From: Acuticoccus kalidii
GTDB lineage: Bacteria; Pseudomonadota; Alphaproteobacteria; Rhizobiales; Amorphaceae
Length of the DNA stretch: 64,000 nt
Assembly: GCF_021556395.1 (NCBI RefSeq)
Contig: NZ_JAKGCS010000007.1
Location: 142,181-206,180, forward strand
Direction: 5' to 3'
The notes beneath the pieces are model-generated. The model was not told the origin of the DNA. It ran no database searches and saw only the letters and a list, made by a program, of their open reading frames with translations. Position numbers and translations under genes: made by a program. Every line of letters starts with the position of its first letter. Position 1 is the first letter of the stretch. Below are positions 47,884 to 55,867 of this stretch, one piece after another.

Positions 47884-48405
47884 ATGTTCGACGACGAGAT
47901 CAGATCGAAGGCCGAAGCCGTGCTCGACGCAGCGCGAGCGCGGGGCGTGATGCTCGCGACGGCCGAATCATGCACCGGCGGCCTCGTCGCCGGCGCGTTG
48001 ACGGCGATCGCAGGGTCGTCCGACGCCGTCGATGGCGGCTTCGTCACTTATTCCAACGCCGCAAAAGTCCAGCTCGGCGTTCCCGAGGCGCTCCTCGTGA
48101 GTGACGGCGCCGTCAGTGAGCGCACCGCCCGTGCCCTTGCTCGCGCCGCACGCGAGGCGGCGCTCGCCCGGGCGCCGAAGGGGGCCGAGCGGGTCGCCGT
48201 TTCGGTCACCGGCGTCGCGGGTCCGGGCGGCGGCAGTGCGGAAAAGCCGGTCGGCCTCGTTCATTTCGCGATCGCCGACGCGGCCGGGACACGCCACCGG
48301 GTGGCGCGTTTCGGCGACGTCGGACGCGACGAGGTGCGGCGCAGGAGCATTTTGACGGCGCTCGACCTCTTGCTCGAGAGCCTCGCCGCGCCGATCACCG
48401 TCTGA
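47884..48405 (+). CDS. CinA C-terminal domain protein (nicotinamide-nucleotide amidohydrolase)
   Basis: The 173-residue product is the stand-alone PncC-type domain that hydrolyses nicotinamide mononucleotide. Motifs are TAESCTGGLVAGALT near residue 23, FVTYSNAAKVQLG and TGVAGPGGGSAEKPVGLVHF. The ATG at 47884 has a GAGGA site about 9 bases upstream. It follows ispDF as in relatives. It may work with PncA (37537-38157) in NAD recycling, but the genes are far apart. Confidence 0.92.
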   Translation: MFDDEIRSKAEAVLDAARARGVMLATAESCTGGLVAGALTAIAGSSDAVDGGFVTYSNAAKVQLGVPEALLVSDGAVSERTARALARAAREAALARAPKGAERVAVSVTGVAGPGGGSAEKPVGLVHFAIADAAGTRHRVARFGDVGRDEVRRRSILTALDLLLESLAAPITV

Positions 48406-48589
48406 GTTTTGCCGCCCCTCCGGCGGTTCGTTTCCCTCGAACACGGCGTCGTCATCGTCGGTGGCGACGACAATTCTGCGGACAGACGAAAACCATTTCG
48501 CGCCGTCAACCGTATGTAGCCCGGACGGGTATATCTTGGCGGTGTCGACATGGTGCGTATGGACGTTCGCGACGGCTGGAAACTGAGGA

Positions 48590-49078
48590 ATGATCGAAAG
48601 CTGGCCCGTGCTGTTGATGGTGGTCGCTGCCAACTTGACCGTGGTCGCGAGCGGTGCCGCGTTTCCGCCCGACCGCCGCTTGGGGAGCTTCGCGCGGCCC
48701 CGTTGGGCTGCGCCGGATTGGGCGCTCGGCCCGATCTGGGGTATCCTGTTCGTCCTCGTCGCCGCCTCGGGCTACATCTTCATCGTTTCGGCGACGCCGG
48801 CCGAACGGGTCTGGCCGCTGGTAATCTACGGACTTCAACTTGCGTTGATGGCCTCCTGGGGACCGATCGCCTTCGGATTGCGCCGGCTCGACCTCGCCGC
48901 GTTCGTCGCAATTCTCACGTGTTTCATGACGTTCGCAACGATTTTAGCATTTTTTTGTATATCACCCGGCGCCGCGCTGCTTCTTCTGCCCTATATTGTA
49001 TGGATGATATACGCGGCGACACTGACGATCGTACTGTGGCGACGCAATATGTCCGGGCCGAACCCGGCGAACGATTGA
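48590..49078 (+). CDS. TspO/MBR family membrane protein
   Basis: The 162-residue protein has about five hydrophobic spans. The family marks are the early loop with W and P residues (ARPRWAAPDWALGPIWGILF, near residues 36-56), which in TspO binds tetrapyrrole, and the later tryptophan-rich helices (SWGPIAFGLRRLD). TspO members bind porphyrins and in Rhodobacter repress photosynthesis genes in response to oxygen. It starts at 48590. A 36-residue membrane ORF follows after 12 bases. Confidence 0.85.
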   Translation: MIESWPVLLMVVAANLTVVASGAAFPPDRRLGSFARPRWAAPDWALGPIWGILFVLVAASGYIFIVSATPAERVWPLVIYGLQLALMASWGPIAFGLRRLDLAAFVAILTCFMTFATILAFFCISPGAALLLLPYIVWMIYAATLTIVLWRRNMSGPNPAND

Positions 49079-49090
49079 GCGAGGGTCGAT

Positions 49091-49201
49091 ATGGATACGG
49101 ACCTGATCATTCTGATGGAGCTGCTGTTGATTCTGGGTGGCCTCGTCGCATTCGCGGTCGAGGAAGTCCGCTCGTTGCACAGGGGCGAGACAACCATCTA
49201 G
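49091..49201 (+). CDS. Small single-span membrane protein (36 residues)
   Basis: The product is a hydrophobic helix of about 20 residues (residues 5-23, LIILMELLLILGGLVAF) with a short charged tail (EEVRSLHRGE). A GAGGG site is about 6 bases before the ATG at 49091, and it begins 12 bases after the TspO-family stop. The charge pattern is consistent with a bitopic protein with a cytoplasmic C-terminus. I recognise no named family, but similar short ORFs with this layout occur in alphaproteobacteria. Likely real because of ribosome site, spacing and topology; function unknown. Confidence 0.5.
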   Translation: MDTDLIILMELLLILGGLVAFAVEEVRSLHRGETTI

Positions 49202-49358
49202 ACCCCGACCCGCCCGGGACCCATCCGTCCCGGCGCATGCATTGCGGCAAAGCGCGCCGGTCGCGACCGGCGCGGGGACGTCGGTCCGGTCCGGCCTCAG
49301 CCGCACGGGACAGCGCCCCAGCCCGCGCCGCCTTTCGTCAAACGCGCGGCACACCGCG

Positions 49359-50198
49359 ATGACGGCGCGGATCGAAGCCGCGCTCGAGCGTCATCTCGCC
49401 GGGCGCGACCGTCCGGCTCGCCTCGGAGAGGCTCTTCGGCACGCCGTCTTCGGCGGCGGCAGCCGTGTTCGCCCCGCCCTCGTTCTCGGCGTCGCCCATG
49501 CGTGCGGCGACGACAGGCCCATCGTGACCGACGGTTATGCCGCCGCGGTGGAGTTCCTCCATTGCGCCTCCCTCGTCCATGACGACCTCCCGGCCTTCGA
49601 CGACGCGCCCTTGCGGCGTGGCAGGCCCTCGGTGCACGCCCATTCGGGCGAGGCACTCGCGATCCTCGCCGGGGACGGGCTGATCGTCCTTGCCTTTCGT
49701 GCGCTCGCCGACGTCGCGAGCGAGGCGGGGGCGCGGTTGCCGCAATTGTTGTCCCTCCTTGCCGAAAGCGCCGGCTCGCCCGACGGGCTCGTCGCCGGTC
49801 AGGCGATGGAGAGTGAGGCGCGATATGATCTCGCCCACTATCACGCAGCCAAGACCGGCGCCCTGTTTCGCGCCGCGACGGCGGGCGGAGCGGCGGCCTC
49901 GGGGGGCGATGTCGCGTTTTGGCGGGAGATCGGGGTTCGGCTCGGTGCGGCCTACCAGATCGCCGACGACCTTCACGATCGGTTCGGCCGCTCGGGAAGT
50001 TGCGGCAAGCTCACCGGACGCGACGACGCGCTCGGGCGGCCGAACGCCGTCGACACCTATGGCGTCGACGGCGCGCTCCGCCGGATCAAGCATCTGATCG
50101 AGGAGACGGTGGACGTGATCCCGGCGCACCATTCGGCCGAGCCCTTGCGATCCTTGATCCACCGCCAGGCGATGCGCCTCGTGCCCGAGCACCTTTAG
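49359..50198 (+). CDS. Polyprenyl diphosphate synthase (FPP/GGPP type)
   Basis: The 279-residue enzyme condenses isopentenyl diphosphate with allylic diphosphates. The first aspartate-rich motif is DDLPAFDDA near 86-94 and the second is DDLHD near 210, both magnesium-binding. A QAMES segment lies between. Chain length is usually set by residues before the first motif, which here include a Phe-Leu-His (EFLHCASL), so FPP or GGPP is likely. I chose the ATG at 49359; earlier in-frame starts add a basic leader with no family match. Confidence 0.88.
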   Translation: MTARIEAALERHLAGRDRPARLGEALRHAVFGGGSRVRPALVLGVAHACGDDRPIVTDGYAAAVEFLHCASLVHDDLPAFDDAPLRRGRPSVHAHSGEALAILAGDGLIVLAFRALADVASEAGARLPQLLSLLAESAGSPDGLVAGQAMESEARYDLAHYHAAKTGALFRAATAGGAAASGGDVAFWREIGVRLGAAYQIADDLHDRFGRSGSCGKLTGRDDALGRPNAVDTYGVDGALRRIKHLIEETVDVIPAHHSAEPLRSLIHRQAMRLVPEHL

Positions 50199-50299
50199 AC
50201 CGGAGCGCGGCCCCGCTGACGGCCGCGCTCGCGCCGGTGCTTTGCGCACGCTTCGGTGCGAGGCTCGCGGCCCTGCTTGGATGGGGCGATGCCGAAATG

Positions 50300-50331
50300 A
50301 AAGAGGCCGGTGCGGGGGCACCGGCCTCTTT
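50300..50331. terminator. Bidirectional terminator between polyprenyl synthase and RND pump
   Basis: A perfect 14-bp stem (50300-50313 with 50318-50331) closes a GGGG loop, with A and T runs at its ends. It lies about 100 bases after the polyprenyl synthase stop and faces the convergent RND permease. Confidence 0.9.
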
Positions 50332-50450
50332 TCGTCGTCGGCACAATTCGCGCGGCACGAAGCCGGCAAGCCTCAACTCGGTCGGAACGGAGCCGCAGAG
50401 GCCCCATTCAGCCCGCGCGGCGGCCAGCTCCCATTCGGGCGGCGCGGCCC

Positions 50451-53400
50451 CTACTCGGCCGGCGCGGGGGCCGGCGGGGCGGACTTGTTGTATTCCGGCG
50501 TCCGCTTGTTGCGGCTCACCGTGTCGCCCAGCCATTGGAACATCACATAAAGGCCCGGGATGAAGACGATGCCGACCACGGTCGCCGCCACCATGCCGCC
50601 AAGGACGGTGAGACCCAGCACGACCCGTGAGGCCGCGCCCGCCCCCGTCGCGATGACGAGAGGGACGACGCCGAGAATGAAGGCGAACGCCGTCATCAAC
50701 ACCGCGCGAAAACGCATATGGGCGGCCTGCTTGGCCGCTTCATAGCGGGTGTGCCCCTCCTCGCGCGCCTCTTTGGCAAATTCCACGATCAGGATCGCGT
50801 TCTTCGCCGCGAGGCCGACGAGGAGGACGAGGCCGATCTGCACATAGACGTTGTTGGTGATGCCGAAATAGGCACACGTCGCGATGGCGCCGAGGGCGGC
50901 GATCGTCACCGAGCCGAGCACGGCGAGCGGGTTCATCCAGCTCTCATATAGGCCGACCAGGAAGAGGTAGCCGAAGAGGATCGACAAAGAGAGAAGGATA
51001 ACGAGCGCGTTCCCCTGTCCCTGCTCCTGATAGGACATGCCCGACCAGGAATAGTCGTAACCCTCCGGCAGGATCTTCTTGGAGGCCTCCACCATCGCGT
51101 TCATCGCCTGGCCGTTCGAGAAGCCGGCGGCGGCGTTGCCATTCACGCCCGCGGACATGAACTGGTTGTAGCGATAGGACAGATCCGGCCCCAGCACGAA
51201 CTCGCTCGCCGTGAGGGTCGAGACCGGGACCATGTTTCCGTCGGTCGAGCGGACATAGATCCGGTTGAGATCCTGAAGGCTCTTCCGATACGGCGCGTCG
51301 GCCTGGACGTTCACCTGGAAGACGCGGCCGATATAGCTGAAATCGTTCACATATTGCGAGCCGAGCTCAGCCTGGAGCGCGCCATAAAGGTTCGAGATCG
51401 GAACGTTGAGGCTCTCCGCCTTCGCCCGGTCGAAGTTGAGATAGACCTGCGGCACGTCGGCCGAATAGCTTGAATAGGCACGGCCGACCGACGGGTCGGA
51501 ATTGGCCTCAACCAAGAGCGCCTTCAGCGTCTGATCGAGGTCTTCAGGCGACTGGCCGCCGAGCGCCTGGAGACGATAGTCGAAACCGCCGGCCGAGCCG
51601 AGACCGGGGATCGCGGGCGGCGGGAAGGCGAAGATGTTCGCTTGCGGCATCGCCGCGAACTTTTGCGACAGCGCCCCGTAGATCGATTTGAGGCTGGTCT
51701 CCGGCGTCGTCCGTTCGCCCCACGGCTTCAGCACGATCACCGCAAGGCCCGAGCTCGATGCGGGCGCCCCGGTCAACAGGCTGTAACCCGACACCGTGAT
51801 GACGTTCGCGACGCCCGGTACCTGGTGTGCGATGTCGTTCACCTGATCGACGACCGCCTGCGTGCGCGGCAGCGCGGCGGCGGACGGCAACGAGATGTCG
51901 ACGAAGAGAACGCCCTGGTCCTCCTGCGGGATGAAGTCGGTGGGCATTTTGCCGAGGAGGATGCCGGACGCGGCGCCGGCCGCCACGATGGCGATGCCGG
52001 CGATCAGCGACCGCCGGGCGATGAAGCCCACCAGCGAGACGTAGCCGTTGCGGGTCTTGTCGAGCCCGCGATCGAAATAAGCGAGCGGCTTGATCTTCTT
52101 GGTGTTCGTCGACAGCACGAGCGAGCAGAGCGCCGGCGATAGCGTCAGCGCGTTGATCGACGACAGCAACACGGCGGCCGAGATCGTCACCGCGAACTGG
52201 CGGAAGAGTTCGCCGGTGATGCCGGGGAAGAAGGCGACCGGACCGAACAATGCGAAAAGGACGAGGGTGGTCGAGATGATCGGCCCCTGGACCTGGCGCA
52301 TCGCTTCAAGCGTCGCCTCGCGTCGATCGAGCCCCTCCTCCATCAATCGCGTGACGTTCTCGACCACGACGATCGCGTCGTCGACGACGAGGCCGATGGC
52401 GAGCACGACCGCGAACAGACTGATGGTGTTCGCCGAAAAGCCGAACGCGAGCAGGAAGACGAAGACGCCGATCAGCGAGACGGGGATCGTCGCGGCCGGG
52501 ATGATCGTCGCGCGCAGATTGCCGAGGAAGATGTAGGTCACGAGCATGACGATCACGGCAGTGATGGCGAGCGTCACTTTGATTTCTTCGATCGAAGCCG
52601 ACACGAAGAGCGTGGAATCGTAGACGAGCTCGTATTCCATGCCCTGCGGGAAGCGGGTCGCGATCTTTTCGAGCTCGGCGCGGACGTCGTCCATCACGGC
52701 GAGCGCGTTGGCGCCCGGCGCCTGATAGATCGCGACACTCGCGGCGGGCTTGCCGTCGAGCTTGGAGTTCGAGGCGTAGCTTTGCGCGCCGAGTTCGACC
52801 CGCGCGACGTCCTTGAGGCGGACGATCGCGCCGTCGGCCCCGGTCTGGACGATGATGTTCTCGAAATCCTCCGGATTGTCGAGCTGGCCCTGACCGGTGA
52901 TCGTGTATTGGGTCTGCTGGTCGTCGCCGATCGGGGGGCCGCCGATGGTGCCGAGCGAGGCCTGGATGTTCTGCGCCTGGATCGATTCGACGATGTCCTG
53001 GCTCGACAGGTTCAGCGATGCGAGGCGGATCGGGTCGAGCCACACGCGCATCGAATAATCGAGCGCGCCGAGAAGGGTCGCGTTGCCGACGCCGGTGACG
53101 CGCGCGATCGGGTCACGCACGTTGATGGTGGCGTAGTTCGAGATATAGATCGGATCGAACGTGTTGTCGGAGGAGAACACGTTGACGACGCCCAGCATGT
53201 TGGTCGACTGGGCCTGTGTCGTGACGCCGAGGGCCTGCACGGTCTGCGGCAATTGCGACATCGCCTGAGACACGCGGTTTTGCGTGTTCACCTGCGCGAT
53301 ATCGGGATCGGTGCCGAGATCGAAGGTCACGCTCAGCGTGTAGGTGCCGGCCGACGAGGCGGTGGAGGACATGTAGGTCATGTCCTCGACGCCGTTGACC

Positions 53401-53606
53401 TGCTCCTCGATCGGTCCGCCGACAGTCTGGGCGATCGTCTCCGAGTCGGCGCCGGGATAACTCGCCGTCACCTGGACGACGGGCGGCGTGATGTCGGGAT
53501 ATTGCGAGACCGGCAGGGCGTAGAGGGCGAGCATGCCCGCCACGGTCAGGACGAGCGATATGACGATCGCAAGCCGCGGCCTGTCGACGAAGACCTTCGA
53601 GATCAT
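50451..53606 (-). CDS. RND family efflux permease (AcrB/MexB type)
   Basis: The 1051-residue inner-membrane pump exports drugs or lipids using proton force. The N-terminus MISKVFVDRPRLAIVISL and the proton-relay aspartates in LVVDDAIVVVENV (span 4) are typical of HAE1-type pumps. Twelve spans and two large periplasmic loops are expected and the length matches. It overlaps the adaptor gene by 4 bases. No outer-membrane factor is present, so the channel is shared or elsewhere. No local TetR-type regulator is seen. Confidence 0.95.
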   Translation of the reverse strand: MISKVFVDRPRLAIVISLVLTVAGMLALYALPVSQYPDITPPVVQVTASYPGADSETIAQTVGGPIEEQVNGVEDMTYMSSTASSAGTYTLSVTFDLGTDPDIAQVNTQNRVSQAMSQLPQTVQALGVTTQAQSTNMLGVVNVFSSDNTFDPIYISNYATINVRDPIARVTGVGNATLLGALDYSMRVWLDPIRLASLNLSSQDIVESIQAQNIQASLGTIGGPPIGDDQQTQYTITGQGQLDNPEDFENIIVQTGADGAIVRLKDVARVELGAQSYASNSKLDGKPAASVAIYQAPGANALAVMDDVRAELEKIATRFPQGMEYELVYDSTLFVSASIEEIKVTLAITAVIVMLVTYIFLGNLRATIIPAATIPVSLIGVFVFLLAFGFSANTISLFAVVLAIGLVVDDAIVVVENVTRLMEEGLDRREATLEAMRQVQGPIISTTLVLFALFGPVAFFPGITGELFRQFAVTISAAVLLSSINALTLSPALCSLVLSTNTKKIKPLAYFDRGLDKTRNGYVSLVGFIARRSLIAGIAIVAAGAASGILLGKMPTDFIPQEDQGVLFVDISLPSAAALPRTQAVVDQVNDIAHQVPGVANVITVSGYSLLTGAPASSSGLAVIVLKPWGERTTPETSLKSIYGALSQKFAAMPQANIFAFPPPAIPGLGSAGGFDYRLQALGGQSPEDLDQTLKALLVEANSDPSVGRAYSSYSADVPQVYLNFDRAKAESLNVPISNLYGALQAELGSQYVNDFSYIGRVFQVNVQADAPYRKSLQDLNRIYVRSTDGNMVPVSTLTASEFVLGPDLSYRYNQFMSAGVNGNAAAGFSNGQAMNAMVEASKKILPEGYDYSWSGMSYQEQGQGNALVILLSLSILFGYLFLVGLYESWMNPLAVLGSVTIAALGAIATCAYFGITNNVYVQIGLVLLVGLAAKNAILIVEFAKEAREEGHTRYEAAKQAAHMRFRAVLMTAFAFILGVVPLVIATGAGAASRVVLGLTVLGGMVAATVVGIVFIPGLYVMFQWLGDTVSRNKRTPEYNKSAPPAPAPAE

Positions 53607-55252
53607 TGGCCGTTACCCGAGGCGTTGGCGCCGGACGTGCCGGCCCCTGCCGAGGCTCCGCCCGCTGGCGCGCTCGCCGTGTCCCGGGTCGGCGTCACCT
53701 CTTGGCCCGCCTGCACCTTTTGGAGCCCCTGCACGATGATCGTCTCGCCGGCGGTGAGGCCACTCGTCACCGGGAAGCCGTTTTCGGTCTGCTGCGCCGT
53801 CTCGATCCGGCGTTGCTCGGCCCGGTTCTGATCGTTCACGACGAAGACATAACGCCCGTTCCGGTCCTGCAGCACCGCCGAGGCCGGGACGACGGGAAGC
53901 CGCCTCTCGTTCGCTTCCGCAACGTTCACGTTGACGAACGAGCCCGGCAGCAGGACCGAATCGGGATTGGGGAAATCGGCGTAGACGACGAGCGTGCCGG
54001 TCGACGCGTCGATCTGGTTGCTCGCGAAGGCGATGCGGCCATCCTGGGTGTAGGTCTTGCCGTTCGGCAGGACGAGTTCCGGCTTGAAGAGGTCGTCGGC
54101 GCGCGCGTCGCTTCCTTCGGTCATCGCCGGGGGCGCCGTCGCGGCCGCGGACGCGGCGCTGTCGGCGGGTGCGGCCGCCGGGGCGTCCGCCGTGCTCGCG
54201 TCGCCCTGGTCCGCGGTCGCGTCGGTCGATGCGGCGGTCGCGGCGCTCGGCGTCGCGGCGGCATCGCCTTGGGGGGCGGTCGCATCGGTGGCGGGCGCGG
54301 CGCTGCCGTTCGTCGCGGCGTCGCTCGTGCCGTCGCCGGTGCTTTCCGTCGCGGCGGTGTCGGAAGCGGTGGTATCGGAGGCGGTGGCGTCATCCGCGGG
54401 GCTCGCGCTCGCCGCGCCGCTGCCGGCGGGCGTTGCGGCCGCGTTGTCGACATTGGCGGCATCGGCGCTCGTCGCCGTGGAACTCGTGGGGCGGCGCACG
54501 GGCCGCTCACCGGCGAGGCTCACATAGAGCGATTCCGGGATGGAGAAGGCGACGCGGATCGGGTCGAGCTGGTTGATGGTCGCGATCGTGCCCGACTGCG
54601 TGTTCACGAGGTTGCCGACGGTGATGTTCACCACGCCGATCTGTCCGGTGATCGGCGCGACGACATCCGTATAAGAAAGGTTGAGCTGGGCCGTCTGCAC
54701 GGCGGCCTCGGCCTCCTGGACGGCGGCTTGGGCCTGTTGGACGTTGGCGGCCGCCACGTCGCGGGAGGCCTGGGCGTCGTCCTCGGTCGCCTGGCTCACG
54801 GTGCCGCGCGCGACGAGGGTCTTTTGCCGCTCGAGGACGACTTCGGCGTTCTTCAATTGCGCCTGTGCGCCGGAGACCTGGGCGTTCGCGGCGGCGAGCT
54901 GACCCTGGGCCTGCGCCAATGCCGCCTGATAAGGCGCCTTCTCGATCTCGATCAGCGTGTCGTTCGCCTCGACCATCGAGCCTTCGGCGAAGTGGAACTG
55001 TTCCAGAAAGCCTTCGACGCGCGCGACGAGATTGACGCTTTGAATTGCCTGGATGCGGCCCACGAACTGATCGCTCCGCCCGACATTCTGGTCTTGGACG
55101 GGGGCGACGACGACGGCGGGAGGCGGGGTGGCGGCGTTGGACTGCGCGAACGCACCGCCGCTCGCGACGAGACAGGACAAAACGATCGCCGGCCGGATGG
55201 ATCCTCGAAACGGGCGGACCGTCCCGTTCAGCGTCGGCAACACTTGGCTCAT
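53603..55252 (-). CDS. RND efflux periplasmic adaptor with long Ala/Asp/Thr insertion
   Basis: The 549-residue adaptor has a signal peptide ending near AFAQ (residue 37), a biotinyl-lipoyl-like domain (about 60-110 and 195-215), a coiled-coil hairpin (about 112-190) and beta-barrel and membrane-proximal domains. Between two strands of the beta-barrel region (about residues 251-386) lies about 135 residues made almost only of Ala, Thr, Asp, Ser, Gly and Pro. Usual adaptors are about 370-420 residues. I chose the ATG at 55252 because GGGGAA lies about 7 bases upstream. It has no lipobox. The gene is upstream of the permease. Confidence 0.9.
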   Translation of the reverse strand: MSQVLPTLNGTVRPFRGSIRPAIVLSCLVASGGAFAQSNAATPPPAVVVAPVQDQNVGRSDQFVGRIQAIQSVNLVARVEGFLEQFHFAEGSMVEANDTLIEIEKAPYQAALAQAQGQLAAANAQVSGAQAQLKNAEVVLERQKTLVARGTVSQATEDDAQASRDVAAANVQQAQAAVQEAEAAVQTAQLNLSYTDVVAPITGQIGVVNITVGNLVNTQSGTIATINQLDPIRVAFSIPESLYVSLAGERPVRRPTSSTATSADAANVDNAAATPAGSGAASASPADDATASDTTASDTAATESTGDGTSDAATNGSAAPATDATAPQGDAAATPSAATAASTDATADQGDASTADAPAAAPADSAASAAATAPPAMTEGSDARADDLFKPELVLPNGKTYTQDGRIAFASNQIDASTGTLVVYADFPNPDSVLLPGSFVNVNVAEANERRLPVVPASAVLQDRNGRYVFVVNDQNRAEQRRIETAQQTENGFPVTSGLTAGETIIVQGLQKVQAGQEVTPTRDTASAPAGGASAGAGTSGANASGNGQ

Positions 55253-55343
55253 TAATTTCCCCGTCGTGCAGGCGGTCGAACGACACGCCGCAAGGCGCAC
55301 GTCGCAATGAATGGTCGAAGTCGAACGGGTCGCACAGTGCCTA

Positions 55344-55357
55344 GGCTCTGTTGCAAA
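55344..55357 (+). repeat. IS6-family-type terminal sequence
   Basis: GGCTCTGTTGCAAA is identical to the terminal repeat of IS6100-type elements. No transposase or matching inverted end is in the window. It sits upstream of the RND adaptor, at the start of an AT-rich stretch. It may be a solo end left by recombination. Confidence 0.45.
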
Positions 55358-55783
55358 CACAAGAAAGCCACGGATGATTTAAAGTGAGTTTGATCGCGCT
55401 GTCCCCGCCCGTGTGCGCTTCGCGGCCCAGTCCCTCCCATGATGTCAATGTGGCGTGCCGAGGCGCGCGGACCGGCCTTTCGATGTCGCGAACGACCGAC
55501 CCGCACAGGTTTTAATTCGGATCGATCACACCAAGCAACACGAAATTTGGGACTCGAATAATTCTAATCCAATTCTCTATTCTAATATTGATATAAAACG
55601 AATTACAATAACACCAAAATACTTCTTTCTTGACATCCTGATGAGCATCGAAGATCTGTCTCGCATCGCGGGATCGGGTTGCGATATCGGTTTCGATCCG
55701 CACGCGAACACTTCGCGATCCTTGGGCATTGTGGCGACGAGCCGCGGGCCCGGCGGTCGCCCTTTTGCCGTGGAGCAACGACC
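55358..55783. other. AT-rich intergenic region upstream of the haem locus
   Basis: About 426 bases, with an AT-rich core at 55505-55640 that is unlike the rest of the window. It holds three TTCTAAT/TTCTCT units near 55561-55586, an Irr-like site, and a possible -35 TTGACA at 55630-55635. A 113-residue ORF through it has no family match and poor codon use, so I do not call it. It probably carries the promoter of the binding-protein operon. Confidence 0.5.
55552..55568. promoter_or_regulatory. Irr-like ICE box upstream of the haem locus
   Basis: The site CGAATAATTCTAAT has GAA-N3-TTCTAA, matching the Irr consensus TTTAGAA-N3-TTCTAAA at about 10 of 14 fixed positions. Irr is the haem-sensing iron regulator of Rhizobiales. 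The match is partial. Confidence 0.35.
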
Positions 55784-55867
55784 ATGCTCACCATGAAAGA
55801 CTTGCGCGCCGCCATCGCGACACCGCGATCGCTCGCATCAACCCTGCACGAAGGACCGTTCGCGTGA
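55784..55867 (+). CDS. Small upstream ORF coupled to the binding protein (27 residues)
   Basis: The ATG at 55784 opens a 27-residue ORF that ends at TGA 55865-55867, overlapping the GTG start of the binding protein (GTGA). A GGAG is about 8 bases upstream. The product, rich in Ala, Arg and Leu, has no recognised function. The overlap suggests a translation-coupling leader rather than a functional peptide. Confidence 0.35.
   Translation: MLTMKDLRAAIATPRSLASTLHEGPFA

Noticed and set aside
55455..55796. 113-residue ORF in the AT-rich gap
   Set aside because: No family match, no ribosome site, and it crosses the compositional island and likely promoter. A regulatory region is a simpler reading.
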